Source: Halovenus sp. (GTDB lineage: Archaea; Halobacteriota; Halobacteria; Halobacteriales; Haloarculaceae). Taken from it: DNA of 6,662 nt. Of the stretch, positions 1-5,927 are shown in pieces. How positions within the stretch are numbered: position 1 is the first letter of the stretch; every line of letters begins with the position of its first letter. The stretch is taken from NCBI GenBank assembly GCA_028275145.1, contig JAQCNG010000280.1, positions 1 to 6,662 on the forward strand, given 5' to 3'. The notes below the pieces were generated by a model. It ran no database searches and was not told the DNA's origin. It worked only from the letters and a program-made list of their open reading frames with translations. The position numbers and the translations under genes are program-made.

Positions 1-55
1 TGGTCGCCGAACCCTCGACCACCCGCGTCGCGTGATAGCCAGCCGAGAGACCCAT
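1..55 (-). CDS. Possible 5' end of a divergent gene (partial)
   Basis: An ATG at 55-53 on the minus strand opens a frame that runs off the window edge and reads MGLSAGYHATRVVEGSAT. Wobble positions are mostly G or C (13 of 17 codons after the ATG). An A/T box (minus-strand CCTAAAAG, 80-87) lies about 29 bp upstream, the spacing of a leaderless haloarchaeal promoter. Only 18 codons are visible, so no family can be named. A competing reading is the 3' end of a plus-strand gene finishing with two in-frame stops at 33-38. The sequence shown cannot decide between the two. Confidence 0.3.
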   Translation of the reverse strand, partial: MGLSAGYHATRVVEGSAT

Positions 56-78
56 CTCCGGACGAGAAACAACGGGCC

Positions 79-88
79 ACTTTTAGGT
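79..88 (+). promoter_or_regulatory. TATA-like box for the lipoprotein gene, possibly bidirectional
   Basis: CTTTTAGG (80-87) is centred about 28 bp upstream of the ATG at 112, which suggests transcription starting at or next to the start codon. Read on the other strand the same box is about 29 bp from a candidate ATG at 55. There is no purine-rich ribosome binding site before 112. Confidence 0.5.
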
Positions 89-111
89 CTGTCTTCGGCG
101 AACCCTGCGGT

Positions 112-576
112 ATGACACGAGAGACGACGCGGCTTTCACGTCGGACGTATCTCGCTGGTGGCGTCGCCGCGGCAACAGCAGCGGTCGCTGGCTGCACAGA
201 GGGTGCGGTCAACTGGCTCGCAGACAAGGTACTCAAGCAGGTCAACGTTCTCATCCAGGACGGTATCGAGGCCAGCGGGACCATTACCGTCGTCGACCCC
301 GACGGGGAGACACGGCTCGACGAGCAGTTCAGCGCCGGGGTCGACGGTGAGAGTGACCCGAGATACGGCGGCGTCTGGACGACCAGTGGCAGCTACGAGG
401 TCACCGTGGAACTCGACGAGCCGCTGTTCGACACACAGGAGAAGTCGGGAACCGTGACGATAGCGGACACCGACAACGACCGGCTGTTCGTCCTGCTCGG
501 AGCAGAGGAGACAAACCAGGAGATCAACTTCCGCGTCGGAGAGGAGCTCAGCGACGTCGCGGACGACGATATCTAG
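112..576 (+). CDS. Tat-exported lipoprotein of unknown function
   Basis: This 154-residue protein has a classic haloarchaeal export signal. It has a twin arginine at residues 10-11 (LSRRTYLAGG), an Ala-rich hydrophobic stretch at 14-26 and a lipobox AVAGC with the lipidation cysteine at 28. It should be folded in the cytoplasm, exported by Tat and anchored to the outer face of the membrane. The mature part is acidic and looks beta-rich; residues 53-104 alternate in the manner of an Ig-like or carboxypeptidase-regulatory-like sandwich (for example ITVVDPDGETRLDEQF and GSYEVTVEL). I recognise no catalytic or metal-binding motif and no specific family. The ATG at 112 is chosen because it places the RR motif correctly and has a well-spaced TATA box. 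The frame is open upstream to the window edge without adding credible sequence. A ligand-binding or surface structural role is only a guess. Confidence 0.85.
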   Translation: MTRETTRLSRRTYLAGGVAAATAAVAGCTEGAVNWLADKVLKQVNVLIQDGIEASGTITVVDPDGETRLDEQFSAGVDGESDPRYGGVWTTSGSYEVTVELDEPLFDTQEKSGTVTIADTDNDRLFVLLGAEETNQEINFRVGEELSDVADDDI

Positions 577-586
577 CGGACACAGC

Positions 587-604
587 GGGGCCGAGAGGCT
601 TTTG
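587..604 (+). terminator. Possible T-tract terminator after the lipoprotein gene
   Basis: Starting 13 bp after the stop codon, a tiny GCC/GGC stem with a GAGA loop (590-599) is followed by TTTT (600-603). Archaeal termination depends mainly on short U tracts, so this is plausible, but the stem is only 3 bp plus possible G-U pairs. The T tract could equally be a promoter element. Confidence 0.25.
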
Positions 605-785
605 CGCGCGGGCCGACGAGAGTCGCGTGGTGGCGATGACGAGACGTTACCCCCACCGAGCCCCGTGTGACGACAGCCGATTGCCGAGCCACCACCCCTC
701 TTGCCCACCGACAACCGGTGTGTGATATCGGACTCCGTCGACAGATTGCGGTAGCCTGATACTGGCGGGTCCACAAGACAGGGGT

Positions 786-1619
786 ATGATACCGCCATTT
801 GCACGGAGTTTTCTCGCGGGTGAGACGCCGGCGGAGGCGGTTGCTCACGCCACCGAACTCAACAACGACAACATCGGGGTCATCCTGAACCTGCTCGGCG
901 AGCACTACCACGACAGGCGGGCGGCGGCCGCCGACACCAGGGCGTACTGCCGCCTCATCGAGGATATCGACCGCGCGGACCTGCGGGCGTGCGTGTCGGT
1001 CAAACCAACGCAACTCGGACTGGAGATCTCCGAGGACTGCTTCCGGGAGCATCTCGAGCACATCGTCGCCTGTGGCGAGGACCACGGCGTGTTCGTCTGG
1101 CTCGACATGGAGGACCACGAGACAACAGACGCGACGCTCGATGCCTTCGAGCATCACGCCCGCGAACACGGCGACGTGGGGGTCTGTATCCAGGCGAATC
1201 TGCGCCGCACCGGCGACGACCTGGAGCGTCTGGCTCCGCTGCCGGGCAAGGTCCGTCTGGTGAAAGGCGCCTACGACCCACCCGCCGACATCGCCTACCA
1301 GTCACGCGAACGCATCGCGGAGGCGATGCGGACCCACATCGGATTCATGTTCCGCGAGTTCGAGGACGGTGTCGCCGTGGGGAGCCACGACCCCGACCTC
1401 GTGACGCTGGCCGCGGACCTGCACGAGACCCACGGAACGCCCTACGAGATTCAGATGCTGATGGGTGTCCGGACCGGTGCCCAGCGCGACCTCGCGGCCC
1501 ACCACGAGATGTGGCAGTACGCGCCCTACGGGGAGAGGTGGCTCTCTTACTTCTACCGGCGTGTCACCGAGAACGTGGAGAACGCCCGTTTCGCGGCCCG
1601 GGCGGTGCTCCCCGGGTGA
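786..1619 (+). CDS. Proline dehydrogenase (stand-alone PRODH)
   Basis: FAD-dependent enzyme that oxidises L-proline to delta-1-pyrroline-5-carboxylate and passes electrons to the membrane quinone pool; it catalyses the first step of proline use. The 277 residues span the whole beta/alpha-barrel domain of single-function PRODH (about 300 residues). Visible family motifs are SVKPTQLGL (71-79), DMED (107-110), QANLRRT (136-142), RLVKGAY (157-163), SHDPD (200-204), EIQMLMGVR (221-229), YAPYG (245-249) and the closing arginine pair at 258-259 that binds the substrate carboxylate in characterised PRODHs. No key motif is missing and there is no frameshift. It lacks the aldehyde dehydrogenase and DNA-binding parts of bacterial PutA, and no P5C dehydrogenase gene lies next to it. 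Its promoter is less clear than its neighbours': CTGATAC (756-762) is about 27 bp upstream. It is often labelled putA or putB in other genomes. Confidence 0.93.
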   Translation: MIPPFARSFLAGETPAEAVAHATELNNDNIGVILNLLGEHYHDRRAAAADTRAYCRLIEDIDRADLRACVSVKPTQLGLEISEDCFREHLEHIVACGEDHGVFVWLDMEDHETTDATLDAFEHHAREHGDVGVCIQANLRRTGDDLERLAPLPGKVRLVKGAYDPPADIAYQSRERIAEAMRTHIGFMFREFEDGVAVGSHDPDLVTLAADLHETHGTPYEIQMLMGVRTGAQRDLAAHHEMWQYAPYGERWLSYFYRRVTENVENARFAARAVLPG

Positions 1620-1652
1620 GCGGGGACTCGACTGGCCCCGCAGTGGCGGGGC
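1620..1652 (+). terminator. GC-rich stem-loop just after the proline dehydrogenase stop
   Basis: A perfect 7-bp stem (1635-1641 with 1646-1652) closes an AGTG tetraloop. The CCCCGC arm can alternatively pair with GCGGGG at 1620-1625, which directly follows the TGA stop, so two mutually exclusive hairpins are possible. No T tract follows. It may be a 3'-end stabiliser or a weak terminator. Confidence 0.35.
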
Positions 1653-1680
1653 ACCGCTCTCGGCCGGGCACGTCGCGGGG

Positions 1681-1688
1681 CGTTTATC
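1681..1688 (+). promoter_or_regulatory. TATA-like box for the NOG1-type GTPase gene
   Basis: CGTTTATC is centred about 28 bp upstream of the ATG at 1713, consistent with a leaderless transcript. No ribosome binding site is visible before the ATG. Confidence 0.55.
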
Positions 1689-1712
1689 CCTGCCCGTGAC
1701 ATAGCAACGTCA

Positions 1713-2696
1713 ATGAGCCATCCTTTCGAGAGTCTTCCGACACCGCCACTCGGGGACGAACTGCTGGACAAGGCGTTCTCCCGGGGGGCACGCACCGGCA
1801 GGGCAAAGTCCGGGCTAGACGCACAGTCCTCGATGCTGCAGACCGCCGCGAACATCATCTCCGACAATCTGGAGAACGTCGTCACCGCGTGGCCGGACAT
1901 CGAGAGTCTCCACCCGTTCTACCGTGACCTCGCAGACGCCATCGTGGGCGTGGACAGCCTGCGCCAGCACCTGAACGAGGTTGGCTGGGCCAGTCGCAAG
2001 GCAACGGAGATCCGGACCGAGTATCAGCCACGACTGCGCAGGACAGACACCGAGACGGCCCGCAAACACCGCAAACAGGCCTACGCCCGGCTTGCCGACA
2101 TCGTCGAGGAGGTGGAGGACGACCTGGAGGCGCTGATGGAGACACGAGAGACCCTCCGGGTGCTGCCGGACATCCGTCCGGACCGGCCGACAATCGTCGT
2201 CGCGGGCTACCCCAACGTCGGGAAGTCCTCGTTTGTCAACACGGTGACCCGGGCGAGCAACGAGGAGGCCTCATACCCGTTCACGACCACGCAGGTCCAC
2301 GTCGGACACGTCGAACACGAGCACATCCAGTACCAGCTCGTCGATACGCCGGGGCTGCTCGACCGACCGCCTGCGGAGCGAAACGCCGTCGAGTCACAGG
2401 CTGTCAGCGCGCTCTCGCACGCTGCCGACGCCGTGCTCGTTGTTCTCGACCCCAGCGGGACGTGTGGCTACCCGCTCGAACTGCAGGAGCGACTCCGCGC
2501 GGATATCGAGGACCGCTTCTCGGTCCCGGTTCTGTCGGTGTACAACATGCTCGACCGCATGGACGAGGGCGACACCGAGGCCGTCGAGGGCGAACAGACG
2601 ATGAGCGTCGCAACCGGAGCGAACGTCGATGCGGTTCTCGACACGGCGATAGAGGCCGTCGACTACGAACCGGAGCTCCCAATCGACGAAGGGTAG
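1713..2696 (+). CDS. NOG1-family GTP-binding protein
   Basis: A 327-residue GTPase of the archaeal branch of the NOG1/Obg-related family; the eukaryotic members act in large ribosomal subunit assembly. An N-terminal helical region (about 1-155) precedes the G domain. Visible motifs are the P-loop GYPNVGKSS (165-173), the switch-I region ASYPFTTT (186-193), G3 DTPG (211-214) followed by the NOG1 signature LLDRPPAERNAVESQAV, then DPSGTCGYPLE (246-256). G5 is probably SVATG (298-302). The guanine-specificity motif is unusual: NMLD (278-281) replaces NKxD, with a clear ATG codon where Lys is expected. The protein ends at ELPIDEG, shorter than eukaryotic NOG1, which has a long C-terminal part. The last codons and the stop lie in a tandem duplication. 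It is probably transcribed alone from the box at 1681. A role in ribosome biogenesis is inferred from the family only. Confidence 0.9.
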   Translation: MSHPFESLPTPPLGDELLDKAFSRGARTGRAKSGLDAQSSMLQTAANIISDNLENVVTAWPDIESLHPFYRDLADAIVGVDSLRQHLNEVGWASRKATEIRTEYQPRLRRTDTETARKHRKQAYARLADIVEEVEDDLEALMETRETLRVLPDIRPDRPTIVVAGYPNVGKSSFVNTVTRASNEEASYPFTTTQVHVGHVEHEHIQYQLVDTPGLLDRPPAERNAVESQAVSALSHAADAVLVVLDPSGTCGYPLELQERLRADIEDRFSVPVLSVYNMLDRMDEGDTEAVEGEQTMSVATGANVDAVLDTAIEAVDYEPELPIDEG

Positions 2697-2753
2697 CCGA
2701 GTTACCGGAGCTCCCAATCGACGAAGGGTAGCCGAGTTACCGGAGCTCCCAAT
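2669..2753. repeat. 35-bp perfect tandem duplication plus partial third copy
   Basis: Two identical 35-bp units (2670-2704 and 2705-2739) are followed by the first 14 bp of a third (2740-2753); the shared match starts one base earlier, at 2669. The first unit holds the codons for the last seven residues of the GTPase (ELPIDEG) and its TAG stop at 2694-2696, so the extra copies leave the protein unchanged. Each copy contains the palindrome GGAGCTCC. The third copy ends in another palindrome, CCCAATTGGG (2748-2757). Confidence 0.97.
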
Positions 2754-2840
2754 TGGGTGAATCGGCCGGCGACGGGGAGTCGGAGCGGATGGCCACCCGG
2801 CACTGACGGCCAGACGGTGTCGACGGGAAACGGCCCCGAC

Positions 2841-2850
2841 TGTTTTTACG
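2841..2850 (+). promoter_or_regulatory. TATA-like box for trkA
   Basis: TGTTTTTACG is centred about 26 bp upstream of the ATG at 2872. The sequence just before the ATG (GTCAGAT) has no ribosome binding site, so a leaderless transcript is likely. Confidence 0.55.
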
Positions 2851-2871
2851 CTGGCTGTTGTAGAGTCAGAT

Positions 2872-3537
2872 ATGAGGCTCATCATCGTCGGATACGGTCG
2901 CGTCGGCCGGCGGACCGCGAGCATGCTCCGCAGCGAGGGTCACGACGTGGTCGTTGTCGATATCGACCGCGAGCGCGTCGAGCGTGCCCGCGACGATGGG
3001 TACGAGACAGTCGAGGGCGACGGCGGAGCCGAGAGCGTCCTCGGGGAGGCCGGAGTGGGGGAGGCGACCGCAATCGCCGGGCTGGCGGGCGACCTCAACA
3101 CCAACTTCTCGGCCTGTGTGGTCGGCAACGCCCACGACTGTCGGACAGTGCTGCGGGTCGACAAGGACGTCAGCGAACCGCTGTACGACCGCTACACCGA
3201 CATCGCCGACGCGGTCATCTACCCGGAGCGACTCGGTGCCGCGGGCGCGAAAACGGCGCTCCTGGGCGGGGATTTCAGCGTCGTGGCCGAGATCGCCGAA
3301 CACCTCTCGCTTGCCAGCCTCACCATCCCGGAGGAGTCGCCGGTCGTCGGTCAGCGTGTCGTCGAGGTGGAGTTGCCAAACGAGGCCCGCATCTACGCCC
3401 ACGGCCGCGCGGACAGCGAGATGACGATTCCGCTCCCACAGACCCACATCGAACCGGGTGACTCGGTCGCCGTCGTCGTCGACCCCGAACACGTCCCGGC
3501 GGTGAGAGACGCTCTGCGAGCGGAACAACCCGCCTGA
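2872..3537 (+). CDS. trkA: TrkA-type potassium uptake regulatory protein
   Basis: A 221-residue cytoplasmic regulatory subunit of a Trk/Ktr potassium uptake system; these proteins form rings on the membrane channel subunit and gate it in response to bound nucleotide. An RCK/TrkA-N Rossmann domain occupies about residues 1-125. It begins with beta-strand RLIIV and the dinucleotide loop GYGRVG (7-12), followed by VVVVDID (26-32), where the acidic residue after strand 2 (D30) contacts the nucleotide ribose in NAD(H)-binding members. A TrkA-C domain follows at about 137-217, with the typical ending IEPGDSVAVVVDPEHV (193-208). Both halves are complete, and the protein has one N/C pair rather than the two of E. 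coli TrkA. No membrane TrkH/KtrB gene is in the window, so its partner is unknown. It could also serve another RCK-controlled cation transporter. Confidence 0.88.
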   Translation: MRLIIVGYGRVGRRTASMLRSEGHDVVVVDIDRERVERARDDGYETVEGDGGAESVLGEAGVGEATAIAGLAGDLNTNFSACVVGNAHDCRTVLRVDKDVSEPLYDRYTDIADAVIYPERLGAAGAKTALLGGDFSVVAEIAEHLSLASLTIPEESPVVGQRVVEVELPNEARIYAHGRADSEMTIPLPQTHIEPGDSVAVVVDPEHVPAVRDALRAEQPA

Positions 3538-3551
3538 CGGGTGGGTCAGGC
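3532..3551 (+). terminator. Stem-loop overlapping the trkA stop codon
   Basis: A perfect 7-bp stem (GCCTGAC at 3532-3538 with GTCAGGC at 3545-3551) encloses a GGGTGG loop, and the TGA stop (3535-3537) lies in its left arm. No T tract follows. It could mark the transcript 3' end or protect it from exonucleases. Confidence 0.35.
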
Positions 3552-3747
3552 CGCGCACTGTGACTGTCAGCACGGCCGGCGAACACCGTTGCCGACCCCA
3601 CCGCCCCCGCACAGCACCCCCGTCGAGAACCCGTATCGAGCGGTTCCTCACCGCGAGTGAACAGTCGCCGAAACGGCTCTCGCCACGGAGCACACGTGCA
3701 GTGGGTCGCCTCGAGAGTGGGGGTGCCGACACATCTTCACTGTGTGA

Positions 3748-3758
3748 TAGGTTTAAGA
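3748..3758 (+). promoter_or_regulatory. TATA-like box for the small membrane protein gene
   Basis: GGTTTAAGA (3750-3758) is centred about 27 bp upstream of the ATG at 3782, so the transcript would begin at the start codon. GAGGAG (3768-3773) resembles a ribosome binding site at usable spacing but would probably lie upstream of the RNA 5' end. Both signals point to the same start. Confidence 0.6.
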
Positions 3759-3781
3759 CCGTCGAGAGAGGAGCTATCGGC

Positions 3782-4153
3782 ATGGTGAGTGCCCAGACGA
3801 CACTGATACTGTTCGCGGTGAGCCTTCTCATCGGTGGGTTCGCGATATCCGTGGGTGCGAAGTTCGCACTGAAATCCGAGAACTACTCGCACGCGGTCCT
3901 GACCGCGGTCCTGGGTGCGATTGCGTGGGCAGTCGTCAACGCTGTGTTCGAGGAGGTCGGCCTCGAGGGTGCGCTCTCGTCGCTCGTTGGTCTCGTTGTC
4001 TGGGTGTGGGTCGTCAGACGGCGCTACGAGGTGGGATGGATCCGCGGGAGCATTATCGGGCTGTTCGCCTGGCTGGCGGCGCTTTTTGTTCTGGCACTGC
4101 TCGCGCTGGTCGGCGTCAGCAGTCTCGACGCCTACGGCGTCCCGGGCACCTGA
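3782..4153 (+). CDS. Small four-helix membrane protein, unknown function
   Basis: A 123-residue integral membrane protein with four likely transmembrane helices at about 6-24, 38-56, 62-78 and 90-112. Charged loops lie between them: KFALKSEN after helix 1 and RRRYEVGWIR between helices 3 and 4, the latter probably cytoplasmic by the positive-inside rule. No catalytic motif or known transporter signature is visible, and I do not recognise the family. The start at 3782 is chosen over an in-frame ATG at 3560 because the 74 extra codons would be Arg/Ser/Pro-rich and unlike haloarchaeal protein, and because the TATA box fits 3782. The 244-bp gap before the promoter shows no gene. The 3' end is convergent with the sugar dehydrogenase remnant 32 bp away. 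Confidence 0.8.
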   Translation: MVSAQTTLILFAVSLLIGGFAISVGAKFALKSENYSHAVLTAVLGAIAWAVVNAVFEEVGLEGALSSLVGLVVWVWVVRRRYEVGWIRGSIIGLFAWLAALFVLALLALVGVSSLDAYGVPGT

Positions 4154-4185
4154 GCCCGCTCTCCTACCCGGACGCCAGGTCGTCG

Positions 4186-4680
4186 TCATCGCGGGACCAG
4201 TCGCACGACCGGGGCATCCGGAGCGTCGACAGCCAGATAGAGCCGTCCGGTGTCGGGGGCGACAGCCACCGCACGGATGCGCCACGCTTTGTCGGCCAGC
4301 AGCCGACCCCGCTGCTCGATACTGCGCCCATCGACCCCGAACCGGCCCAGATACTGGCCGGCGAGGTTGCCCACGAAGAGGGCCCCCTGCCACCCCGGGA
4401 ACGTGTCGCCGTCGTAGAACGACGCACCCGCCGGCGGGAACCTGTCGGTGCCACACGCCCAGATGTGGACCGGGGCCACGGTGTCCGGACTCCGCCGGCG
4501 GGTCGCCAACCGGGTTGCTGGTGCCGTACTCACAGCCCGCATCGGCGACCGGCCAGCCGTAGTTGCCCCCTCGCTCGACGACACTTATCTCGTCTCCGGC
4601 GTTCTCGCCGTGTTCGCTCTGCCAGATGTCACCCGTCCCGGGGTGGACGGTCATCCCCTGTGCGTTGCGGTGACCGTCGC
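4186..4680 (-). pseudogene. Remnant of a PQQ-dependent sugar (glucose/sorbosone-type) dehydrogenase
   Basis: Minus-strand coding remains of about 164 residues match the C-terminal part of the soluble PQQ glucose dehydrogenase family, normally 350-450 residues. The first segment reads GHRNAQGM (near 4675-4652), then GDIWQSEHGENAGDEI, GGNYGWP and CEYGT. It is in one frame down to about 4490. The rest lies in another frame: DTVAPVHIWACGTDRFPPAG, then FYDGDTFPGWQGALFVGNLA, GQYLGRF and a final VRLVPR before TGA (4188-4186). The switch near 4485-4500 equals one extra base, or two lost. Everything N-terminal of GHRN, including the propeller blades carrying the catalytic His, is absent, because the pheA promoter and gene begin there. 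A functional product is therefore very unlikely. The intact ancestor would have been an exported oxidoreductase using PQQ. The frameshift alone could be a read error; the missing front half could not. Confidence 0.85.
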
Positions 4681-4688
4681 TCTTTTGT
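4680..4688 (+). promoter_or_regulatory. TATA-like box for pheA
   Basis: CTCTTTTG (4680-4687) is centred about 26 bp upstream of the ATG at 4711, again fitting a leaderless transcript. It sits exactly where recognisable sugar dehydrogenase sequence ends on the other strand. Confidence 0.5.
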
Positions 4689-4710
4689 CGGCGAGCGGTG
4701 TAGACCGGGT

Positions 4711-5565
4711 ATGCAGACGCTCACGCTGGGGCCGGCAGGGACCTACTCACACCGGGCGGCCAGAGCAACCGCCGAGGGCGATATCGCGTTCAGCGAGTCC
4801 GTGACGGCCATCGTGGAGTCGGTCGCCGACGGGCACCACGACCGGGGGGTCGTTCCGGTCGAGAACAGCATCGAAGGGTCGGTGACAGAGGCACTCGATG
4901 CCTTCACCGACCACGATATCGCGGTGGTCCGGGAGATAATCACGCCGATTCGTCACGCGCTGCTGGCACAGACCGAGCGCTTCGAAACGGTGGCCAGTCA
5001 CGCCCAGGCGCTCGCGCAGTGTCGCTCGTACCTGGAACAACACCACCCGGAGGCCACACCGGAGTCTGTCACGAGCACGGCCCGGGGCGTCCAGCGCGCC
5101 CGTGAGGACCCCACTGTGGCCGCTATCGGTCATCCCGCCAACGCAGATATCGAGGACGCCACCGCTGACGACGCCGAGAACAGTGGCGACACGGACGGGT
5201 TGGGTGTGCTCGCGGAGGATATCCAGGACCGGAGTTCCAACGCGACCCGGTTTCTCGTGGTTGCGCCGCCGACACAGCGCTCCGAGGCGGGGAGCAAGAC
5301 GACGTTCATCGTCTATCCGAGCGTCGACTACCCGGGACTGCTGTTGCGGATGCTCGAACCGTTTGCCGAGAACGACATCAATCTCACCCGTGTGGAGTCA
5401 CGACCGAGCGGTGAACGCCTCGGTGACTACGTGTTCCACATCGACATCGCCGCCGGCCTCTACGAGCAGCGCACACAGGAGGCGCTCTCCGCTGTCGAGG
5501 AGATCGCCGAGGATGGCTGGGTCCGCAGACTGGGGTCGTACGACAGCGAGACCGTGCTGTACTGA
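4711..5565 (+). CDS. pheA: Prephenate dehydratase
   Basis: Cytoplasmic enzyme that converts prephenate to phenylpyruvate, the committed step to phenylalanine. The protein is 284 residues, the usual size for a single-function archaeal enzyme. The catalytic PDT domain (about 1-185) opens with LGPAGTYSHRAA (6-17), has VPVENSIEGSV (48-58) and ends with the active-site TRF motif (179-181). The C-terminal ACT regulatory domain (about 196-275) carries ESRP (229-232), which forms part of the phenylalanine-binding site, while the usual GALV motif appears as PGLLL (208-212). Feedback inhibition by phenylalanine is therefore expected. An acidic, low-complexity insert (about 145-163) separates GHPA from GLGVLAEDIQD, a loop where relatives have a shorter link; it looks like a halophilic surface adaptation. 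There is no fused chorismate mutase. The 4711 ATG fits both the family N-terminus and the promoter spacing. Confidence 0.95.
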   Translation: MQTLTLGPAGTYSHRAARATAEGDIAFSESVTAIVESVADGHHDRGVVPVENSIEGSVTEALDAFTDHDIAVVREIITPIRHALLAQTERFETVASHAQALAQCRSYLEQHHPEATPESVTSTARGVQRAREDPTVAAIGHPANADIEDATADDAENSGDTDGLGVLAEDIQDRSSNATRFLVVAPPTQRSEAGSKTTFIVYPSVDYPGLLLRMLEPFAENDINLTRVESRPSGERLGDYVFHIDIAAGLYEQRTQEALSAVEEIAEDGWVRRLGSYDSETVLY

Positions 5566-5635
5566 GCACAGTTGCTCTGTGGAGAAAACGGGCCACCGGG
5601 TCCTCGAGCGAGTGGCGGGCAACAGTTTCAGCGGA

Positions 5636-5645
5636 CGAGCGCTCG
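5636..5645. repeat. 10-bp palindrome between convergent genes
   Basis: CGAGCGCTCG is a perfect palindrome in the 91-bp gap between the convergent pheA and PRC-barrel stop codons. A second, weak 5-bp hairpin (CACAG 5567-5571 with CTGTG 5577-5581) follows the pheA stop. Either could help end transcription; neither has a T tract. Confidence 0.3.
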
Positions 5646-5656
5646 ACGGGTCGGGC

Positions 5657-5902
5657 CTACAGGTCGGTACTGACGCGGACCTCTGTGTCGGTCACCGTCG
5701 CGACGGAGTCGGCCGACACCTCGATGTCGTCCTCGTCGGCCTCGCCGAACCCGAACCCCTGGAGGACTGCCTCGCCGATGCTCGGGTCGGGTTCGACGTA
5801 CGCGACCTGTTCTTTCGGGTCGATTTCGGTGACAACGCCGATCTGCTCACCCTCCGCGTCCATCAGAAACTTTCCCTCGTCTGCTGTGGACAGAACTGTC
5901 AT
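5657..5902 (-). CDS. Small PRC-barrel-like protein
   Basis: An 81-residue, strongly acidic cytoplasmic protein. The first half, GKFLMDAEGEQIGVVTEI followed by AYVEPDP, has the G-x(3)-D-x-(D/E)-G-x-x-IG-x-V pattern of PRC-barrel domains, small beta-barrels found in RNA-processing and photosynthetic reaction-centre proteins. It resembles the many short haloarchaeal PRC-barrel proteins, which continue, as here, with a GFGFGEADEDD turn and a valine/threonine-rich end. Function is unknown; a binding or scaffold role is inferred only from the fold. I chose the ATG at 5902 rather than an in-frame ATG at 5923, because the TATA box is about 30 bp upstream of 5902 but far too close to 5923. It is convergent with pheA and divergent from the HTH-GNAT gene. 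Confidence 0.75.
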   Translation of the reverse strand: MTVLSTADEGKFLMDAEGEQIGVVTEIDPKEQVAYVEPDPSIGEAVLQGFGFGEADEDDIEVSADSVATVTDTEVRVSTDL

Positions 5903-5927
5903 CACCCATACGTTGCCAGCCACCTGT

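Noticed and set aside
3..38. Plus-strand 3' end of an upstream gene (VAEPSTTRVA then TGA TAG)
   Set aside because: Ten codons with good wobble composition and a double stop are suggestive, but they cannot be told from chance in GC-rich DNA, and the minus-strand reading has a matching promoter. It is mentioned only as the alternative.
636..725. 29-codon plus-strand frame in the gap after the lipoprotein gene
   Set aside because: It is rich in Pro, His, Arg and Cys, unlike haloarchaeal proteins. The nearest T-rich box (600-603) is also too far away, about 35 bp.
2705..2739. Tandem repeat as the start of a CRISPR array or an origin iteron set
   Set aside because: The units are directly adjacent with no spacers and fewer than three full copies, and no AT-rich melting region or replication gene is nearby.
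3560..3781. In-frame N-terminal extension of the small membrane protein
   Set aside because: The 74 codons give an Arg/Ser/Pro-rich, non-acidic sequence typical of non-coding GC-rich DNA, and the TATA box at 3750-3758 lies inside it at the right distance for 3782.
2866..3831. Long minus-strand open frame antisense to trkA
   Set aside because: It is a shadow of the GC-rich trkA codons and has no family-like motifs. TrkA on the plus strand is unmistakable.
3925..4710. Long upstream extension of the pheA frame
   Set aside because: The frame is open by base composition only. It overlaps the membrane protein gene and the sugar dehydrogenase remnant, and prephenate dehydratase begins normally at 4711.
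5903..5923. Seven-residue longer start for the PRC-barrel protein (ATG at 5923)
   Set aside because: The TATA-like box would be only about 9 bp upstream, and the extra residues (MAGNVWV) do not look like the family start.
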